64,000 nucleotides of DNA. It comes from Cristatella mucedo. Taxonomy: Eukaryota; Bryozoa; Phylactolaemata; Cristatellidae. Numbering within the stretch: position 1 is the first letter of the stretch; each line of letters begins with the position of its first letter. The position numbers were made by a program, and so were the translations under genes. Under the pieces are notes generated by a model. That model saw nothing but the letters and a program-made list of their open reading frames with translations. It was not told where the DNA came from and did no database searches. The stretch is from the NCBI GenBank assembly GCA_009760855.2, contig WPIO01000172.1, positions 92,001-156,000 of the forward strand. Direction: 5' to 3'. Shown piece after piece: positions 21,415-33,149 of this stretch.

Positions 21415-21890
21415 GTGATTACAGCTTTGAATGAGAAGTACATGCTGCATGAGCCACCGGCACTATACGACCGTAGTCGGTGGCATCTACCGAATCCTCC
21501 TGGCTCTGCCTCGCTCTGTCCCGTCAATCGCCGTCAAACAACCCACCCACCTCCCTCGTTTTCAGAGAAACAAGTCCGGCAACTACCGGCGACTGCATCT
21601 GTCGTTTGTTCGCACAGCAGAGAGCCAGCCGATGCCCAGCACCGACAGTTTATTACCAACGCACGGAGCCCAAGAGCGCACGGCTCCCCTCGGCCCCTAC
21701 TCTCGCTCGACTCTCCCGTCCTTCATTGCTCCAGTCCACCATCTGGCCACCAGGGGGTTACCGGCCTGTGTCCATGCCACATCAAGGCACATCAGAGGAG
21801 TCGGCATACACTCGAACTACAGCATCAAAACGAGGCCGAAGAAGCACGAGTGACTTATTGGGCCTCGCATTGTGGGTCATTACGGTAAGG
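21415..21890 (+). other. GC-rich block open in three plus-strand frames
   Basis: All three plus frames stay open for 140-157 codons. Compositions are low-complexity (Ser/Pro/Arg/His) and no family is recognised. Ends at a GTAAGG (21883). Low stop density from GC content could explain it; promoter or CpG-rich DNA is an alternative. Confidence 0.3.
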
Positions 21891-21891
21891 A

Positions 21892-21940
21892 AATCCAAGT
21901 CTTTCAGCTGCATAACGTTGCTAAGATTTAAGCTTTCTTA
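21892..21940 (+). mobile_element. LINE A fragment
   Basis: 'ctttcagctgcataacgttgctaagattt' corresponds to the FQLHNIAKI segment of family A. Confidence 0.5.
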
Positions 21941-21974
21941 GACCGCAATACTCCGTGTCAAGTGATACATGTAA

Positions 21975-22885
21975 TTGTGACGTAATAATATGTTTGATAT
22001 AACACTCTCAGAGAACTCAATCTCTCTCTACGCATTTCGCATTTGCTGCTAAGGAAGCACGTTCGAATAATTAGCGTAACGTGCTCTAAGAGAATAAGCA
22101 TAATGGACAGGGTCAGCATGAAAATATGGTTAGTTACAGCCCATACAGTGTTATACGCATAACCATATGACGGTAGAATCGTGTGGACAGACGTAAACAG
22201 ACGCATTTTCAGTTTCTATGTTTTTAAGTCGGGTAATGACGTGGAGCAAGTTGGAAGTGAGTCTCAGGTTTGGGAGCATACGAAATAAAGGCACGGTCTC
22301 CAAATGATTAGAGGTTTGTACGAGGTACGGGTAAATAATTAGATTCCGCAAAGCAGGTGATGCGATGCTTAGCCTAGTGGGGCAGTAGATCTGATAGGTA
22401 GGCTGTAGCCAAAGAATAAAGAGACCTCAAAGTGAGCAACAAAGCCTTGAAGTCGATCCGTTGCTTCACTTGGAGCCAGTGCACGTCGGTGAGAAGTGGT
22501 GTGATTTGGCAGCTTCAACGCTCACGACAGACACGCCTAGCTGAGAGGTCTTTCATCAGCTGTAAGCGCCTGATTGCACAGGCCGGTAGACCAGGGAGTG
22601 GTGAGTTAGAGAAGTTAAGACGGGATGTCACAAATGCATGGACCATTTTAGATGATGGCTTCTGCACATGAATGGCTGCAAACTTTCTTAAATCGAAGTG
22701 ATAAAAACAATTTACTAGTTATGGGCAAACGAAGAGTGATTAAGAAATTGGAGAAAGATAACGCTCAAAATTGGTCAAAATTCTGCCAGCATATCTCCTG
22801 TTGAATCTGCACGAAACCTAGGTGTCATGTTCCAAAGTGACCATTTATTAGAGGACCACATCAGCTACACAGTCAAGTCTGCCTA
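21975..22885 (-). mobile_element. LINE A insertion with 5' inversion
   Basis: Minus-strand 3' part from tail (21975) to the 'AFVTSRL' region (22668), then a plus-strand piece (22671-22885) running from 'MAANFLK' to 'KSAYF'. The inverted piece is the LINE segment lying immediately upstream, the pattern of twin priming. It sits about 35 bases downstream of the donor of LRR exon 22922-23117. Confidence 0.75.
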
Positions 22886-22921
22886 CTTTACTACCCTACG
22901 GGCTACCTTCTATGTAGGTAC

Positions 22922-23117
22922 CTTGTTTAAGCTCTGTCGCCTTATCAAATTCCAGCCCTGCAGCCGAGTCCCTGAAGTAGAGACGAATGGCGTCCATTCC
23001 CTGGTTGCACACTCGGATAGGCGGATGAACCACGGGGTTGCCTTGCATGTGCAGTGTGTTCAATGACGTATGAACCACTCCAGCCGGCAGATCGGTTATC
23101 GCGTTTCTGCCTGAATG
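22922..23117 (-). CDS. LRR gene exon, last repeat and cap
   Basis: Acceptor 'ttatctttgtag' (23120-23118), donor GTACCT. Encodes 65 codons plus one base: 'ITDLPAGVV', 'LNTLHMQGNPVVHPP', then 'GMDAIRLYFRD', the final LRR and the usual C-terminal cap of LRR domains, continuing into a helical linker 'FDKATELKQ'. Phase 0 in, phase 1 out. Confidence 0.75.
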
Positions 23118-23199
23118 CTACAAAGATAACAAAGAACGAATTAAATACAGCAACAAACCAAGCAAGAAGTGCTGTATTATACGAATGAGCTGCCGAGTC

Positions 23200-23688
23200 A
23201 CGCAAAATAGCGAACCTTGAATGCATTATCAAGTCGTATTGCTCAGTCTAGCCATAATGCAAACTACCATGGCGACATACTAGCATTTTAACGACATGTT
23301 AACGTCTTCGGGACTGGAGACCGATATCGAAGTCCCGTAGTTAGAACCATACTCTGCTACCTTATGAGCGTGAGTGTACCAATATTGCTAAATAGCAAAC
23401 GACTTGGAACATCCAGAATGCAACCGTACTCAACAACGTTTAATAATAAGCTCCAGTCCCGAAGACGTTAACATTAACCGGAGTTTCCTGTCGTCTGCGG
23501 CTCAGGAATGCTGCGCTCTGATTGGCTAACGTCGTTGCAAGCACCTAGCAGCAGGAACACTGCATTCCGATAGGATAGTCAACGTCGGGAGGGCCCCCAT
23601 CCTAGTTCCATTCTCCCCATCCTCATCCTAGCCTCCAACCGCAGACAGCAACGTTTAGGAGTGGCAGTGAGATAAGGCTGGGGTATGC
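23200..23688 (-). mobile_element. TIR DNA element, copy 3
   Basis: Reads inwards from 'gcataccccagcc' (minus strand, 23688) through 'ggccctcccgac', 'cagagcgcagcattcctgag' and 'gtcgtttgctattta', matching copy 1. The distal repeat was not found. It contains a private 24-bp perfect inverted repeat (23296-23319 / 23451-23474). Confidence 0.55.
23296..23474. repeat. Perfect 24-bp inverted repeat with 131-bp spacer
   Basis: 'atgttaacgtcttcggga' (continuing 'ctggag') at 23296-23319 is exactly inverted at 23451-23474. It could form a long stem or cruciform. Confidence 0.85.
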
Positions 23689-23849
23689 AATCTCACATCA
23701 CAATCTCAACATGACACTTACTGTTCCTCTTCAAGAGATCTGCTCAAATTCAAGATTCGGATTGCTGCCCTGAATAAGTAACACGGTAAATTTGCATTTG
23801 GGTTCAGGGTCTGTGCCAGCATCTATAAAGGAGGTTATTTAAAAAATAA

Positions 23850-24200
23850 ATTAAAAAGGAAGTCAAAATAACACCAGAAGGATTTAGCAACTTCAGCAGT
23901 CTAGCACTGGCGTTTCTTATTAATGACACTGGAACGAGTAATATAGGACCATTTGAACGCGGCCTAACTTGGCACCTTGCAAGTGGGTTCCAATCGAATT
24001 TCAGAGCACGTAAATCCCTAGACAGAGTCAGCGCCACATCGGCTTAGAATATATACACAATAGTGACTTAAGCTGACTCTCTCGGCTAGTGCTGCTGGCT
24101 GTTTCGGAAGCTTTCGATACCATTGAGCACGGAATCATTGAGCGGCTCTTATCCAGCCAAAGGACGAAAGGCACTGTGCTACATGGGGTTTAGGTCTCAA
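23850..24200 (+). mobile_element. Old LINE reverse-transcriptase remnant
   Basis: Broken frames match 'NYRPVSLL', 'ASKFQSGFRA' and then 'EAFDTIEHGIIERLLSS' (about 24105-24155), motif A of a LINE reverse transcriptase. Confidence 0.6.
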
Positions 24201-24287
24201 CTTACTAGGAGAATGAGAAAGTATAAGCCGTTAAACCGATCGTCAAGCAAGTATTCAGAGCATGGAATACCAACGAATTTGATTCAT

Positions 24288-24400
24288 GCCGCTGGTTTGG
24301 CCCAATGGTTAAGGTGCTCGCCCCAACCAAGGTTCGGAGAAGTTCATGTGCTTGAGCCCCGTGGCATACGTGAAGAACCTGCCTGAATAGAGATTATATA
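24288..24400 (+). mobile_element. SINE S1, copy 2 (3'-truncated)
   Basis: tRNA-like head with TGGCCCAATGGTTAAGG and CTTGAGCCCC, lacking most of the LINE-like hairpin; joined to a LINE B tail. Confidence 0.7.
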
Positions 24401-24720
24401 ATGTAATGTAATGTATCTCCATCTGTAACTTCAGAAAGCTATAAAGACTATGTGGGTGTTACGCAGGAGAGTTTTGTATAGCTCACTCACAGCCTAAACG
24501 GCTTTTGGTACGCATTCGGTAGCCAACAGACTTCATCTCATGCAACAAAGAGAATGTGGGAAGCATAGCGGAGTCAGGAGAGCAGTTGAGGTAGTGACCA
24601 GCATCGAAGTAGCAGCTCAGGACCATTGAAAATGATGAGCCATAGCTGGCAGCAGGAAAGTAGTTGTCGTTGCGTAAGAATCGTGGAAGCGAGTTCCACA
24701 GTCTTGGACCTGAAAACGAA
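24401..24720 (-). mobile_element. LINE B 3' end
   Basis: Tail repeats 'atgtaatgtaatg' at left, then conserved C-terminal region to 'GPRLWNSLPRF'. Confidence 0.75.
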
Positions 24721-25445
24721 GAAGAGAAGTTTCAGAGGAATGCTGCCTCTTGAACACCGCTTGAAATTTCTTTGACAATACATTTCTTAAACCTGTGAGA
24801 CCAACTGCTTAGCAACAATTTTTCAAAAATCTTTTGACAAAAAAGGAAGAAATGAAAATGGGCCATAATTTGAAAGGACCTGAGTATCTAATCCGAGCTT
24901 TTTAAGTATCAATCTTACGATGGCCGATTTAAAGGACTGACTACAGATGTCTGCAAAAAAATTAAGCAAAGGGAGCAAGGAGTTTTTTGTCTAGCAATAT
25001 TCAGAAACAAACATCGAGCACTATTCTGAAGAGCTCCATGCTTCGTAACAGTAGGTAACTCAAGCCGTCTTCTTTCTAAACGCCATCAGTTGATTCAGCT
25101 TATTTACCGATGCGATGGAAAAGAACGAGCTTAACGAACAGCACATCAAAATCTTTGTTACCGTGAATGAAAACAAAAGATCCATGCTAACGTCAAATTA
25201 TACATCTTAGGACCTGCAAATTTACCTTGGAAAGCTGGAAGGATTTGAAGTGCTTCAAGTCTTAAGACATACCAGTTTACCGAACAAATACTCACAGACT
25301 ATCACCAAATAGTCACATAACCGACCTTGCTTAACCATAGCGACGTAGGAAATGTCAATATATTAAAACAATTTCAAGCAGTCACTTCTAAGCAGTTCTC
25401 TCGAACCTATATCTGTACACCATATCTTCAACTCGTCACAGCATA
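24721..25445. other. Unassigned intronic stretch
   Basis: Lies inside the LRR gene. No LRR exon or element recognised. Confidence 0.3.

Positions 25446-25517
<72 letters not shown>
25446..25517. repeat. CT microsatellite
   Basis: About 35 CT units. Frames of Ser-Leu repeats here are not genes. Confidence 0.95.
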
Positions 25518-25840
25518 GATCCAGATGGGCATAGAAGAATCAATCAAAGGTGTTCCATTTTATGAAGGGTGATCAAAGAAAAGCTTTTGCCTTGTAGAAA
25601 TTCTATAATCTAAATATGACTAGTTTGGATACTCAGATCACCTCATGCTAAGCAAGCATAAGTTAAAAGGCAAATGTGGTCAGAAGAACTGCTTTAGTTC
25701 GGTTATTCTAATGATTCTAATGTGCAGCTATCCTGGAGGTCCTTCTAAAGGTAGCTTTTTTACGTCCAATAAATGTTGCCTTAAGGGAATCAGCTATTTT
25801 AGTAAGTCAAATTGTGACCGGTGACGGTGATTAGATACTA

Positions 25841-26003
<163 letters not shown>

Positions 26004-26149
26004 CTATATTGTGTTCTCTGACAGGGCAGATGCAGGCAAGGATTTCGGTAGGCTGACATGATGCAATGTCTAAGTGAGAAATGTTAGGCTTGAGAGTTTT
26101 CTATAACACACTCAAATCGTAAAAGGATTTTGGTGAGTATAGGGCAAAT

Positions 26150-26299
26150 ATATATAACCCATTTGTGTAGCACCTTAAGAGAATTTAAGCTCTTTTCAGA
26201 TGCTTCACATATGCCACAAGGCTCGAGCCACCAACGTTAACCAGGTCCTGAACGGGGCTAAGACATTAACCATTAACCAGTGAGCCAAACCAGCATGGT

Positions 26300-26303
<4 letters not shown>
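26150..26303 (-). mobile_element. SINE S1, copy 3
   Basis: Minus-strand tRNA-like head (GGCTCACTGGTTAA, GGCTCGAGCC) and the LINE-like tail at 26150-26210; the head abuts a CA microsatellite. Confidence 0.7.

Positions 26304-26342
<39 letters not shown>
26303..26342. repeat. CA microsatellite
   Basis: About 20 CA units. Confidence 0.95.
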
Positions 26343-26345
<3 letters not shown>

Positions 26346-26489
26346 ACAAAATGGAAAGCAGAGTACGGCTGACAGTCGAGGAAGTGAGTCGCGTGTCAAT
26401 CACAGCTCATTGGGACGGAAAAGACTGTGCCATCGTCGGCAGAGGGACATTCGATGTCATTACGTCAGAATTGTAGAGGTAAACTCCGC

Positions 26490-27370
26490 ACTCGATGATC
26501 GGAAGAGCAAAGGCTTCAGTTGCCAACAATATTTAAGATTAGGAATCGAAAAGCTAATTTATTGTCCATAGAGTATCAGAGGGCATCAGGAGCTGAAACT
26601 GGTGCAGCAGTTCAGCTAGGTATAAAGGAGACAAATCATGGCCGGCCTTAAGGTTAGCACAAGAAACTGTACACTGTATCCGTTCACTGTTAGCACAAGA
26701 AACTTTACACTGTATCCATCAGGCCAAGCATCGTACCACTCGCTTTTCGGAATCCAACAGTCTACAAATACCCCGTACAAACCTTAAATCCTTTGGAGAC
26801 CGTGCATTTAGTTCGTATGCTCCCAAAGCCTGGAACTCCCTCCCGACCTGCGTCAGAACATCCCCTGACCTGACCACATTTAAAAGGAACTTAAAAACAC
26901 ACCTATTTAGGACAGCATTTAGTGGGTCCCTGTGATTCGTCCTTCACGTGCTCATGTGTGCTGACACTGTGCATGCTGCCACTAACCACATTTGCATGCT
27001 GACCCTGTGCATGTCATCCTAACCATGTTATTCATTTTGTTTGTTTATCAACCATGATTTTACTTACCATTCAATTGCATTTCCCTTTGCAGCAAATGTA
27101 AAGCGCCTAGAAAGAGATTAAGTTTTCTGAGGGCACTTTATCAAGTGCCTTATTATTTGTATTATTATTATCCGTTGATCAACCGGAAATGTAGAATTTC
27201 CTTCAGCAAAGGAGACGCGTGGCTAAACCTCTAGGATTTGTTAACCAGCCTTGCAGGCGTATTCATCACCAGCATTAGAGGCTTAATTACCTTTTCGGTA
27301 GCAAAGTGAAAAGGAATCGCTATTTTCCAGCTTAGACAGAACTAAAGAGCTCATAAAAGCTTTAGAAAGC
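26490..27370 (-). mobile_element. LINE B copy interrupted by LINE A
   Basis: B sequence at 26490-26720 resumes at 27173-27370 ('gttgatcaaccgg', 'cagcaaaggagac', 'ttcggtagc'). A 36-base tandem duplication ('gttagcacaagaaact', 26653 and 26689) precedes the insertion point. Confidence 0.75.
26722..27172 (+). mobile_element. LINE A 3' end nested in LINE B
   Basis: From the 'HQAKHRTT' region to the ATT tail; flanked by 'tatcc' on both sides. Confidence 0.85.
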
Positions 27371-28453
27371 TACCATGGTGGACAGCACCTAACCTGAGGC
27401 ACGGATTAAACGTGATAGCTAGCTGAGGCAGCAGTCTTCTAATGAAGTGATAACTGCCGCACTACTGCATGACTAGTTAGTAGAGGAAAGTGGCATGGCT
27501 CAGCAGCTTGCTTGGAGGGGGTGACCAATGAGAATGAGCTCGGCTTAGGCGTAACTAATTGACTAACTAAACCGACAATACAAGTAAAAGCACTGAAAGA
27601 GGAAGCAAACCCTTTCACGGTGAGAAATTTTGGTACCAATCGATGGAGCATATCTAGATGTCAAAGGCTAAGCGACTGTGCATTTGAAAAATTGCACATT
27701 ACCATCGTTGGCTCGATTCCCATACTCCTTTAAATCAGCCCGAGCTTGCTAATGCATAGTGCATAGCATCAGCTCATGGCTAAAAGTTCAATGCTTTGCT
27801 ATTGAGAGACAAGTTGAAAATTAGAGGTGACTCTTTGAACGTGATGAAGACATGGATCATGTGAGATACTAGCTCATACAGTGTTAAAGAAGCCCCAAAG
27901 CCCCAGTAATAGCAAGAGAAAGCTTTTGATGAAATTAGCATACGCCGAATAGAGCGATCGTATCCCAGGAGTAAGACGGACGACCCACGTCGTAGCTTCG
28001 AGTCCAGATGCAAGCGAGTCCAGATGCAAGGCGATAGAAGTTAAGAACTTGCCGCCCCCATGTTAATGAGGCAGTTTTACCACCAAACCTTTCTTTCTTG
28101 CAAACTTTTCTGAGCATGATACATTGCATACAATTAAACATTGGACTTGATTCTATTGCAGGAAGTTGAGCGTCTGGATACAGATTTAGTTCTCTTGGAA
28201 TTCAATACATGCAGCCTATGCTTAGCTACTCAAGAATATATTGAAAAAAGCTAAAAGCTGATTTCAGAATTCCGGTAGGCATCACTTAAGTGACACAGAG
28301 GCAAAGGTTTGGCGGTGGAAGAAAAGAGCTATAGCATGTCAGCATTCTATGATATAGAGGACTACTCCGCACTCGCTACAACTCAATTGTCATGTGTCTC
28401 AGGAGTGAACTATGAGACTTCACCAACAAAGGCATCAATGAGCAGAGACATAC
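27371..28453. other. Unassigned intronic stretch
   Basis: No LRR exon or named repeat seen. 'agatttagttctctt' at 28180 is a trace of a SINE tail. Confidence 0.3.
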
Positions 28454-28552
28454 CAAATCATTCGATAGGTCAAGCACCTGCAGATTCTTCAAACCTAGAG
28501 TCATGCTTGGGTAAGCCTTCAGGCAGTTGTTGCTGGCATCCAGTTCCTCCAA
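28454..28552 (-). CDS. LRR gene exon, 99 nt
   Basis: Acceptor 'gtattctcag', donor GTATGT; 33 codons, phase 0. 'LEELDASNNCLKAYPS' then 'LKNLQVLDLSND': one and a half LRRs, with canonical LxxLxxSNN and LxVLDLSND cores. It joins in frame to 22922-23117. Confidence 0.75.
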
Positions 28553-29197
28553 CTGAGAATACAGTAACAAATCATGAGAAACAGTCAAATACTTTCTTAA
28601 AAGCTTAAGTAGAGGTGATGGCAGAGCTTGGAGACCTTCGAAAAAGGTACAAAAAAGTACGGCTACCAAAAGGAGAGACTGCAGAAGCATTCCTGTTAGT
28701 TAAGGGTTGTTACTAGGAGCAGTTAAATTGACACCCACCTGCTCATCCTATGAGATCAAACGCAAAGGACTCCAACACAAAAGTTACGGGACCATTAAGT
28801 ATCCCTTAGTGGTTAGGTCATTAAAAAAAATTGCCTAAACACAATACACATTAATACAAATGCTAAATATTCACAAACTTATACAATTCAATCCGAATAC
28901 GATGTCAACAAGTTACATTGCTTGCTCCAAAAATAGCAGAAAGGATGCCTTTTCATAATAAATCAGCTCCTTCATGAGCTCCGTATTTATTAGTCATAAT
29001 ACATAGATATGCCAGTGGTATTTGGGTTGCTAAGACTTAAATGAGGATTAAATGGGGCAGTAGCCTAATCCTTCAGACTATACAGCCCACCTAGTGATAA
29101 CTGCCAAGTAAAGTATTCAAGCGACTTCAACTCAATCGCCACCAGAAAACCTACTGGCTTATATGCACGAGCTAAGCAGTGAGTCTAATATCTAGTC

Positions 29198-29234
<37 letters not shown>

Positions 29235-29639
29235 ACTGTCTCTATTTTACTTTTTTGAGATAATATATAAATCAGTGCGATTGAAACCTACAGAGTAGAG
29301 CTGGCAGACAAATGATCCACGACGGAAATATATACAAAACAGCAGAATCCAAACATAACTTGGTGCCTGTTCTGGTTGCCGACTCGATCTCGGCTAATGC
29401 TAAATCGGCCACTGCTAGCAGTCATTGTACCTCTCCATGCATAATCTACCTAGGATCAAGGTCACGCAGGAAAAAGAAAGTATAACGCCATCTCCGCGTG
29501 AAGGGCATAATTCAGAATGACGATATCACTCACAAAGAGAGAGCAGGCATCTAAGCCGTGTACAGGCAGGCCATATAATAAACGACAGCAAAACAGAGCT
29601 GCTGCTCATTGGACACTCCAAGAATGATGCTGAAGATTG
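28553..29639. other. Unassigned intronic stretch with CT microsatellite
   Basis: CT repeats at 29200-29231; otherwise nothing recognised. Confidence 0.35.
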
Positions 29640-29872
29640 TGCTCTACAGGTCCTAGAACTCCCTTTTTAATCAACGACAACTACTCTCCCTGCAGGAGAG
29701 TAGTTGTCGTTGCTTAAAAATTGTTCACAATTTTTAAGCAACGACAACTACTCTCCTGCAGTTGACTATAGCACATCATTTCCAGCAGTCCTAAGCTGCT
29801 ACTTCCAAGCTACTCACTTCCTCAACTGCTCTCCTAACTCTGCTATGCTTCCCACTTTCTCTTTGTTGTATT
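29640..29872 (+). mobile_element. LINE B fragment with fold-back palindrome
   Basis: C-terminal B sequence preceded by a perfect palindrome made from the same B segment. Confidence 0.75.
29690..29761. repeat. 72-bp perfect palindrome
   Basis: 35-base arms around a 2-base centre (29725-29726), starting and ending in ctgcag; a third inverted piece lies just left at 29672-29689. Confidence 0.95.
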
Positions 29873-31315
29873 TTAAATATCTTAAAGTTGGATGATGCCG
29901 TAAAGTCAGATGGAAGTGAATTACAGGTTCTGGTGGCATACAAACTAAAGCCGTGGTCTCCACGATCAAATCTGCATACTTTTAGCTACATAACGTTGCT
30001 AAAATAAATTCGGACTTGTTTAGATAAGGATACCGGTTTGAGCACGTGTCTCCTTTGCTGAAAGAGCTAGAATGGTTGCTGGTTGAGCAAAGGATACAGA
30101 GCAAAGTTCTTACGCTGACCCACAAGGCACGCCACGGCTTGGCTCCTTCGTACCTAGCTGAACTGCTGCATCAGTTTCAGCCTGTTCGCGCCCTCAGGTC
30201 CTGTGTGGACAATAAATTAGCTGTCCCATTCCTCCGCTTAAAGACAGTTGGCGACAGAAGCTTTAGCTCTGCAGGTCCTAGACTGTGGAACTCGCTTCCA
30301 CAATTCTTACGCAACGACATCTACTCTCCAACTGCCGACTATGGCACATCTTTTTCAGCGGTCCTGAACTGCTACTTCTATGCTACTCACTACCTCAACT
30401 GCTCTCCTAATTCTGCTATGCTTCCCACTTCATCTTTGTTGCGTGAGACGAAGTCTGTTGGCTACCGAATGCGTACCAAAAGCCGCTTAGGCTGTGAGTG
30501 GGCTATACAAAACTCTCATGCGTAACACCCACATGGTCTTTATGACTTTGTTGAGTTACTGACGGAGATACATTACATTACATTAACATGTCTAAGTTGG
30601 TCTATGCATTCGTGACATCCCGTCTTCAATTCTGCAATTCACTGCTTACTGACCTACCGGCACGTGCGATCAGGCGATTGCAGCCGTCGCAAAACTCCAC
30701 AGCTAGGCTTGTCTGTCGTGAGCGTCGCAGTTACCGCATCACACTACTTCTTGCCGACCTGCACTGGCTCCCAGTCAAGCAACAGATTGACTTCAAGGTT
30801 TTGTCGATCACTTTTAGGTCACTTCATTCTTTGGCTCCAGCCTATCTCTCAGGTCTACTCCCCCACCAGGCCAAGCATCGTACCACCCGCTTTTCGGAAT
30901 CCAACCGTCTACCAATACCTCGTACAAATCTCAAATCCTTTGGAGAACTTGCATTAAGTTCGTATGCTCCCAAAGCCTGGAACTCCCTCCCGACTTGCGT
31001 CAGAACATCCCCTGACTTGACCACATTTAAAAAGAACTTAAAAACACACCTATTTAGGACAGGTGGGTCCCTGTGATTTACCTTTATGTGCTTATGAGTG
31101 CTGACACTGTGCATGCTGCCGCCAACCGCATTTGCATGCTGACCCTGTGCATGCCACCCCTAAAAATGTTATTCATGTTGTTTTTTTATCAAGCATGATT
31201 TTACTCACCATTCAATTGCATTTCCCTTTGCAGCAAATGTAAAGCGCCTAGATAGAGATTGAGTTCTTTGAGGGTGCTTTATCAAGTGCATTATCATTAA
31301 TATTATTTTTACACT
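29873..31315 (+). mobile_element. LINE A mosaic interrupted by LINE B
   Basis: A minus-strand scrap (29880-29966), then plus-strand LINE A from 'KSAY' to 'DKDT' (29967-30034), the nested LINE B, and LINE A again from 'MSKLVYAFVTSRL' (30588) to the hairpin and ATT tail at 31315. The frame 30588-31076 is intact for 162 codons. Confidence 0.8.
30035..30587 (+). mobile_element. LINE B copy nested in LINE A
   Basis: A 159-codon frame with 'ARHGLAPSYLAELL' and 'GDRSFSSAGPRLWNSLP', ending in 'acattacattacatta'. It splits the family A codons between DKDT and SKLV. Confidence 0.85.
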
Positions 31316-31966
31316 TGGTTCGAACCATTCAAGGGGCTGTGCTTGACCTACTCAAGCAGCATTAGCCCAGGTTGGCTTTATCGCATGCAGTGCTCCAAGG
31401 ATGAGGAGGTATTTGTTACGGGTACGCCAAGACTAGCACCGTTAGGGTTGCAGTGTTTGTGGCCTAGTTATGACCGACGAGGAGGCCGCACATCGCATTC
31501 GTAACATCTAGTTTACCGGCAGTCATTAGGTCTCCACCTCCACTATGCTCAAACAAACTACTACCTGGCATCAAGTGCACCAGACCAAGCTGTTGTACCA
31601 GCTCAGCTCATACTCAGGGCTCGACAGCACTACGTCCGTTGCCTTCAGCCTACTCATCCTCCCCAGAGTGAACTCGGACACCTATGCCATCGCCGTTGCT
31701 GTTAGCTGCAAAACAAAGGGTCGGTGCATGGTTCTATTCAGTATTAGGGCGTGCATGATTCTGATTTGCTACTGAAGAAGCAGTCTGACCTCGGCAAGTT
31801 TGGCTTGATGCCGAGATAGAAGCTCACAATTCACTAAGTCATGAATTTCGACAATTTAACGGTACAAGAAGCTAACATCCTACCTGCTTCTCAGCATGTC
31901 CTATCAGTCTATGCAAAAATTCAACTTTCTGTTGCACAACAGTTTCAGCATCGTTCACTAACTTAC
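31316..31966. other. Unassigned intronic stretch
   Basis: No element recognised; a 76-codon frame on plus has no known family. Confidence 0.3.
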
Positions 31967-32107
31967 CAATGTCAGGCTTTCCAAGCCGTCAGGCAGTTGC
32001 CGCAGGCCACAAGCATCGATATGGAGCATCTTCAATACTTGCAGCTGGCACATGGACGACGGCAGACTGGTAATTTCCTCATTTCGACTAATATCGAGCA
32101 CCTCTAG
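31967..32107 (-). CDS. LRR gene exon, 141 nt
   Basis: Acceptor 'ctgttttacag', donor GTAAGT. Forty-seven codons, phase 0 at both ends: 'LEVLDISRNEEITSLPSSMC' then 'LKMLHIDACGLRQLPDG', two LRRs. Confidence 0.8.
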
Positions 32108-33149
32108 CTGTAAAACAGGGTCACATGCTTTAACACTTTTTGGCTGAACAGATGCCAATATAAACTCAAGCTCGGTTTTAATCTTCCACAATTTAACAAA
32201 CACGTCTTCTAGAGGAGCTTTTGGGGCAAGGAAGGAAGCAGAAGACGTTAAGTACTTACACGCAATACAGCCAGTGTGGCACAGAAAAGTCAAAGCAGCA
32301 TGGATTTATCACAATTTAACTGCACGGAAATGATATTGCACTTTATAAGCATGCAGTCACTGTTAAATATAAGGGTAGTGGATAAACCTAAGCCAAGTGA
32401 AGACACAGTTTCTTTCAAGCATGCAAGCATGCTTTGCAGTAGAGTTGCTACAAATCCATAAAACACCAATCGACTAAGATTTCAGGAGCTGAACTAGTAC
32501 AAGGTCGGTGAGCATTAAGCTCGTCATCCAGACAAGTGGGCACAAGTGCACAGAGCACATCCCTTCATTGGGACATCCCTTCCTTGGACGTTCGAAGGAC
32601 CTAAAAATCCCAGTCCAGTCCTGCCTGTCCAGTAATGTGTGTACAAGCTACTCGTGGGCCTAAAGAAACTCGTGCTCGCCAAACGTTGCTGTGAAAGTCA
32701 TATCAGTGCCTTTAGTTTACGTGTGCATCATTGCATAGCCAAGCTCTCCCACTCGCCGACTGCCACTCGAACTCATTGGTCGGCAATCATCCTTATCTCG
32801 TATCGCTTGTTATGCACAGTGCTAAGGCACTCCATACAGTCTGCCATAGTGCATGATGAACCGGCTTGGCCAACATGGCTGCTCCTGCTGCCTGCTCCAC
32901 CTGCTTTGCCCCACTGAATGGTCTTTCTCACTTTCCATACAAAAAGAGAGCCACATCAGCAATCCATATCAAAAGCTGGTTTGTGCGAGACTGTACGCCT
33001 TATAGGGCTATTCTTTCCTTGTAGTAACGATGCTGTACCATGCACGGCTACAACCTTGTCACAGTAATCTAACCACTATTGCTGTTACCTAATTGTACTT
33101 TATGTTCACTCTGTATATTATGTCACCATATTATGCCAATTCGTTTACC
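32108..33149. other. Intronic stretch, mostly unassigned
   Basis: 32940-33150 looks like decayed LINE A 3' untranslated sequence. The rest is not recognised. Confidence 0.3.

Noticed and set aside
23000-23232. 95-codon minus frame overlapping the last LRR exon
   Set aside because: Out of frame with the LRR codons; the LRR frame fits splice phase and family motifs.
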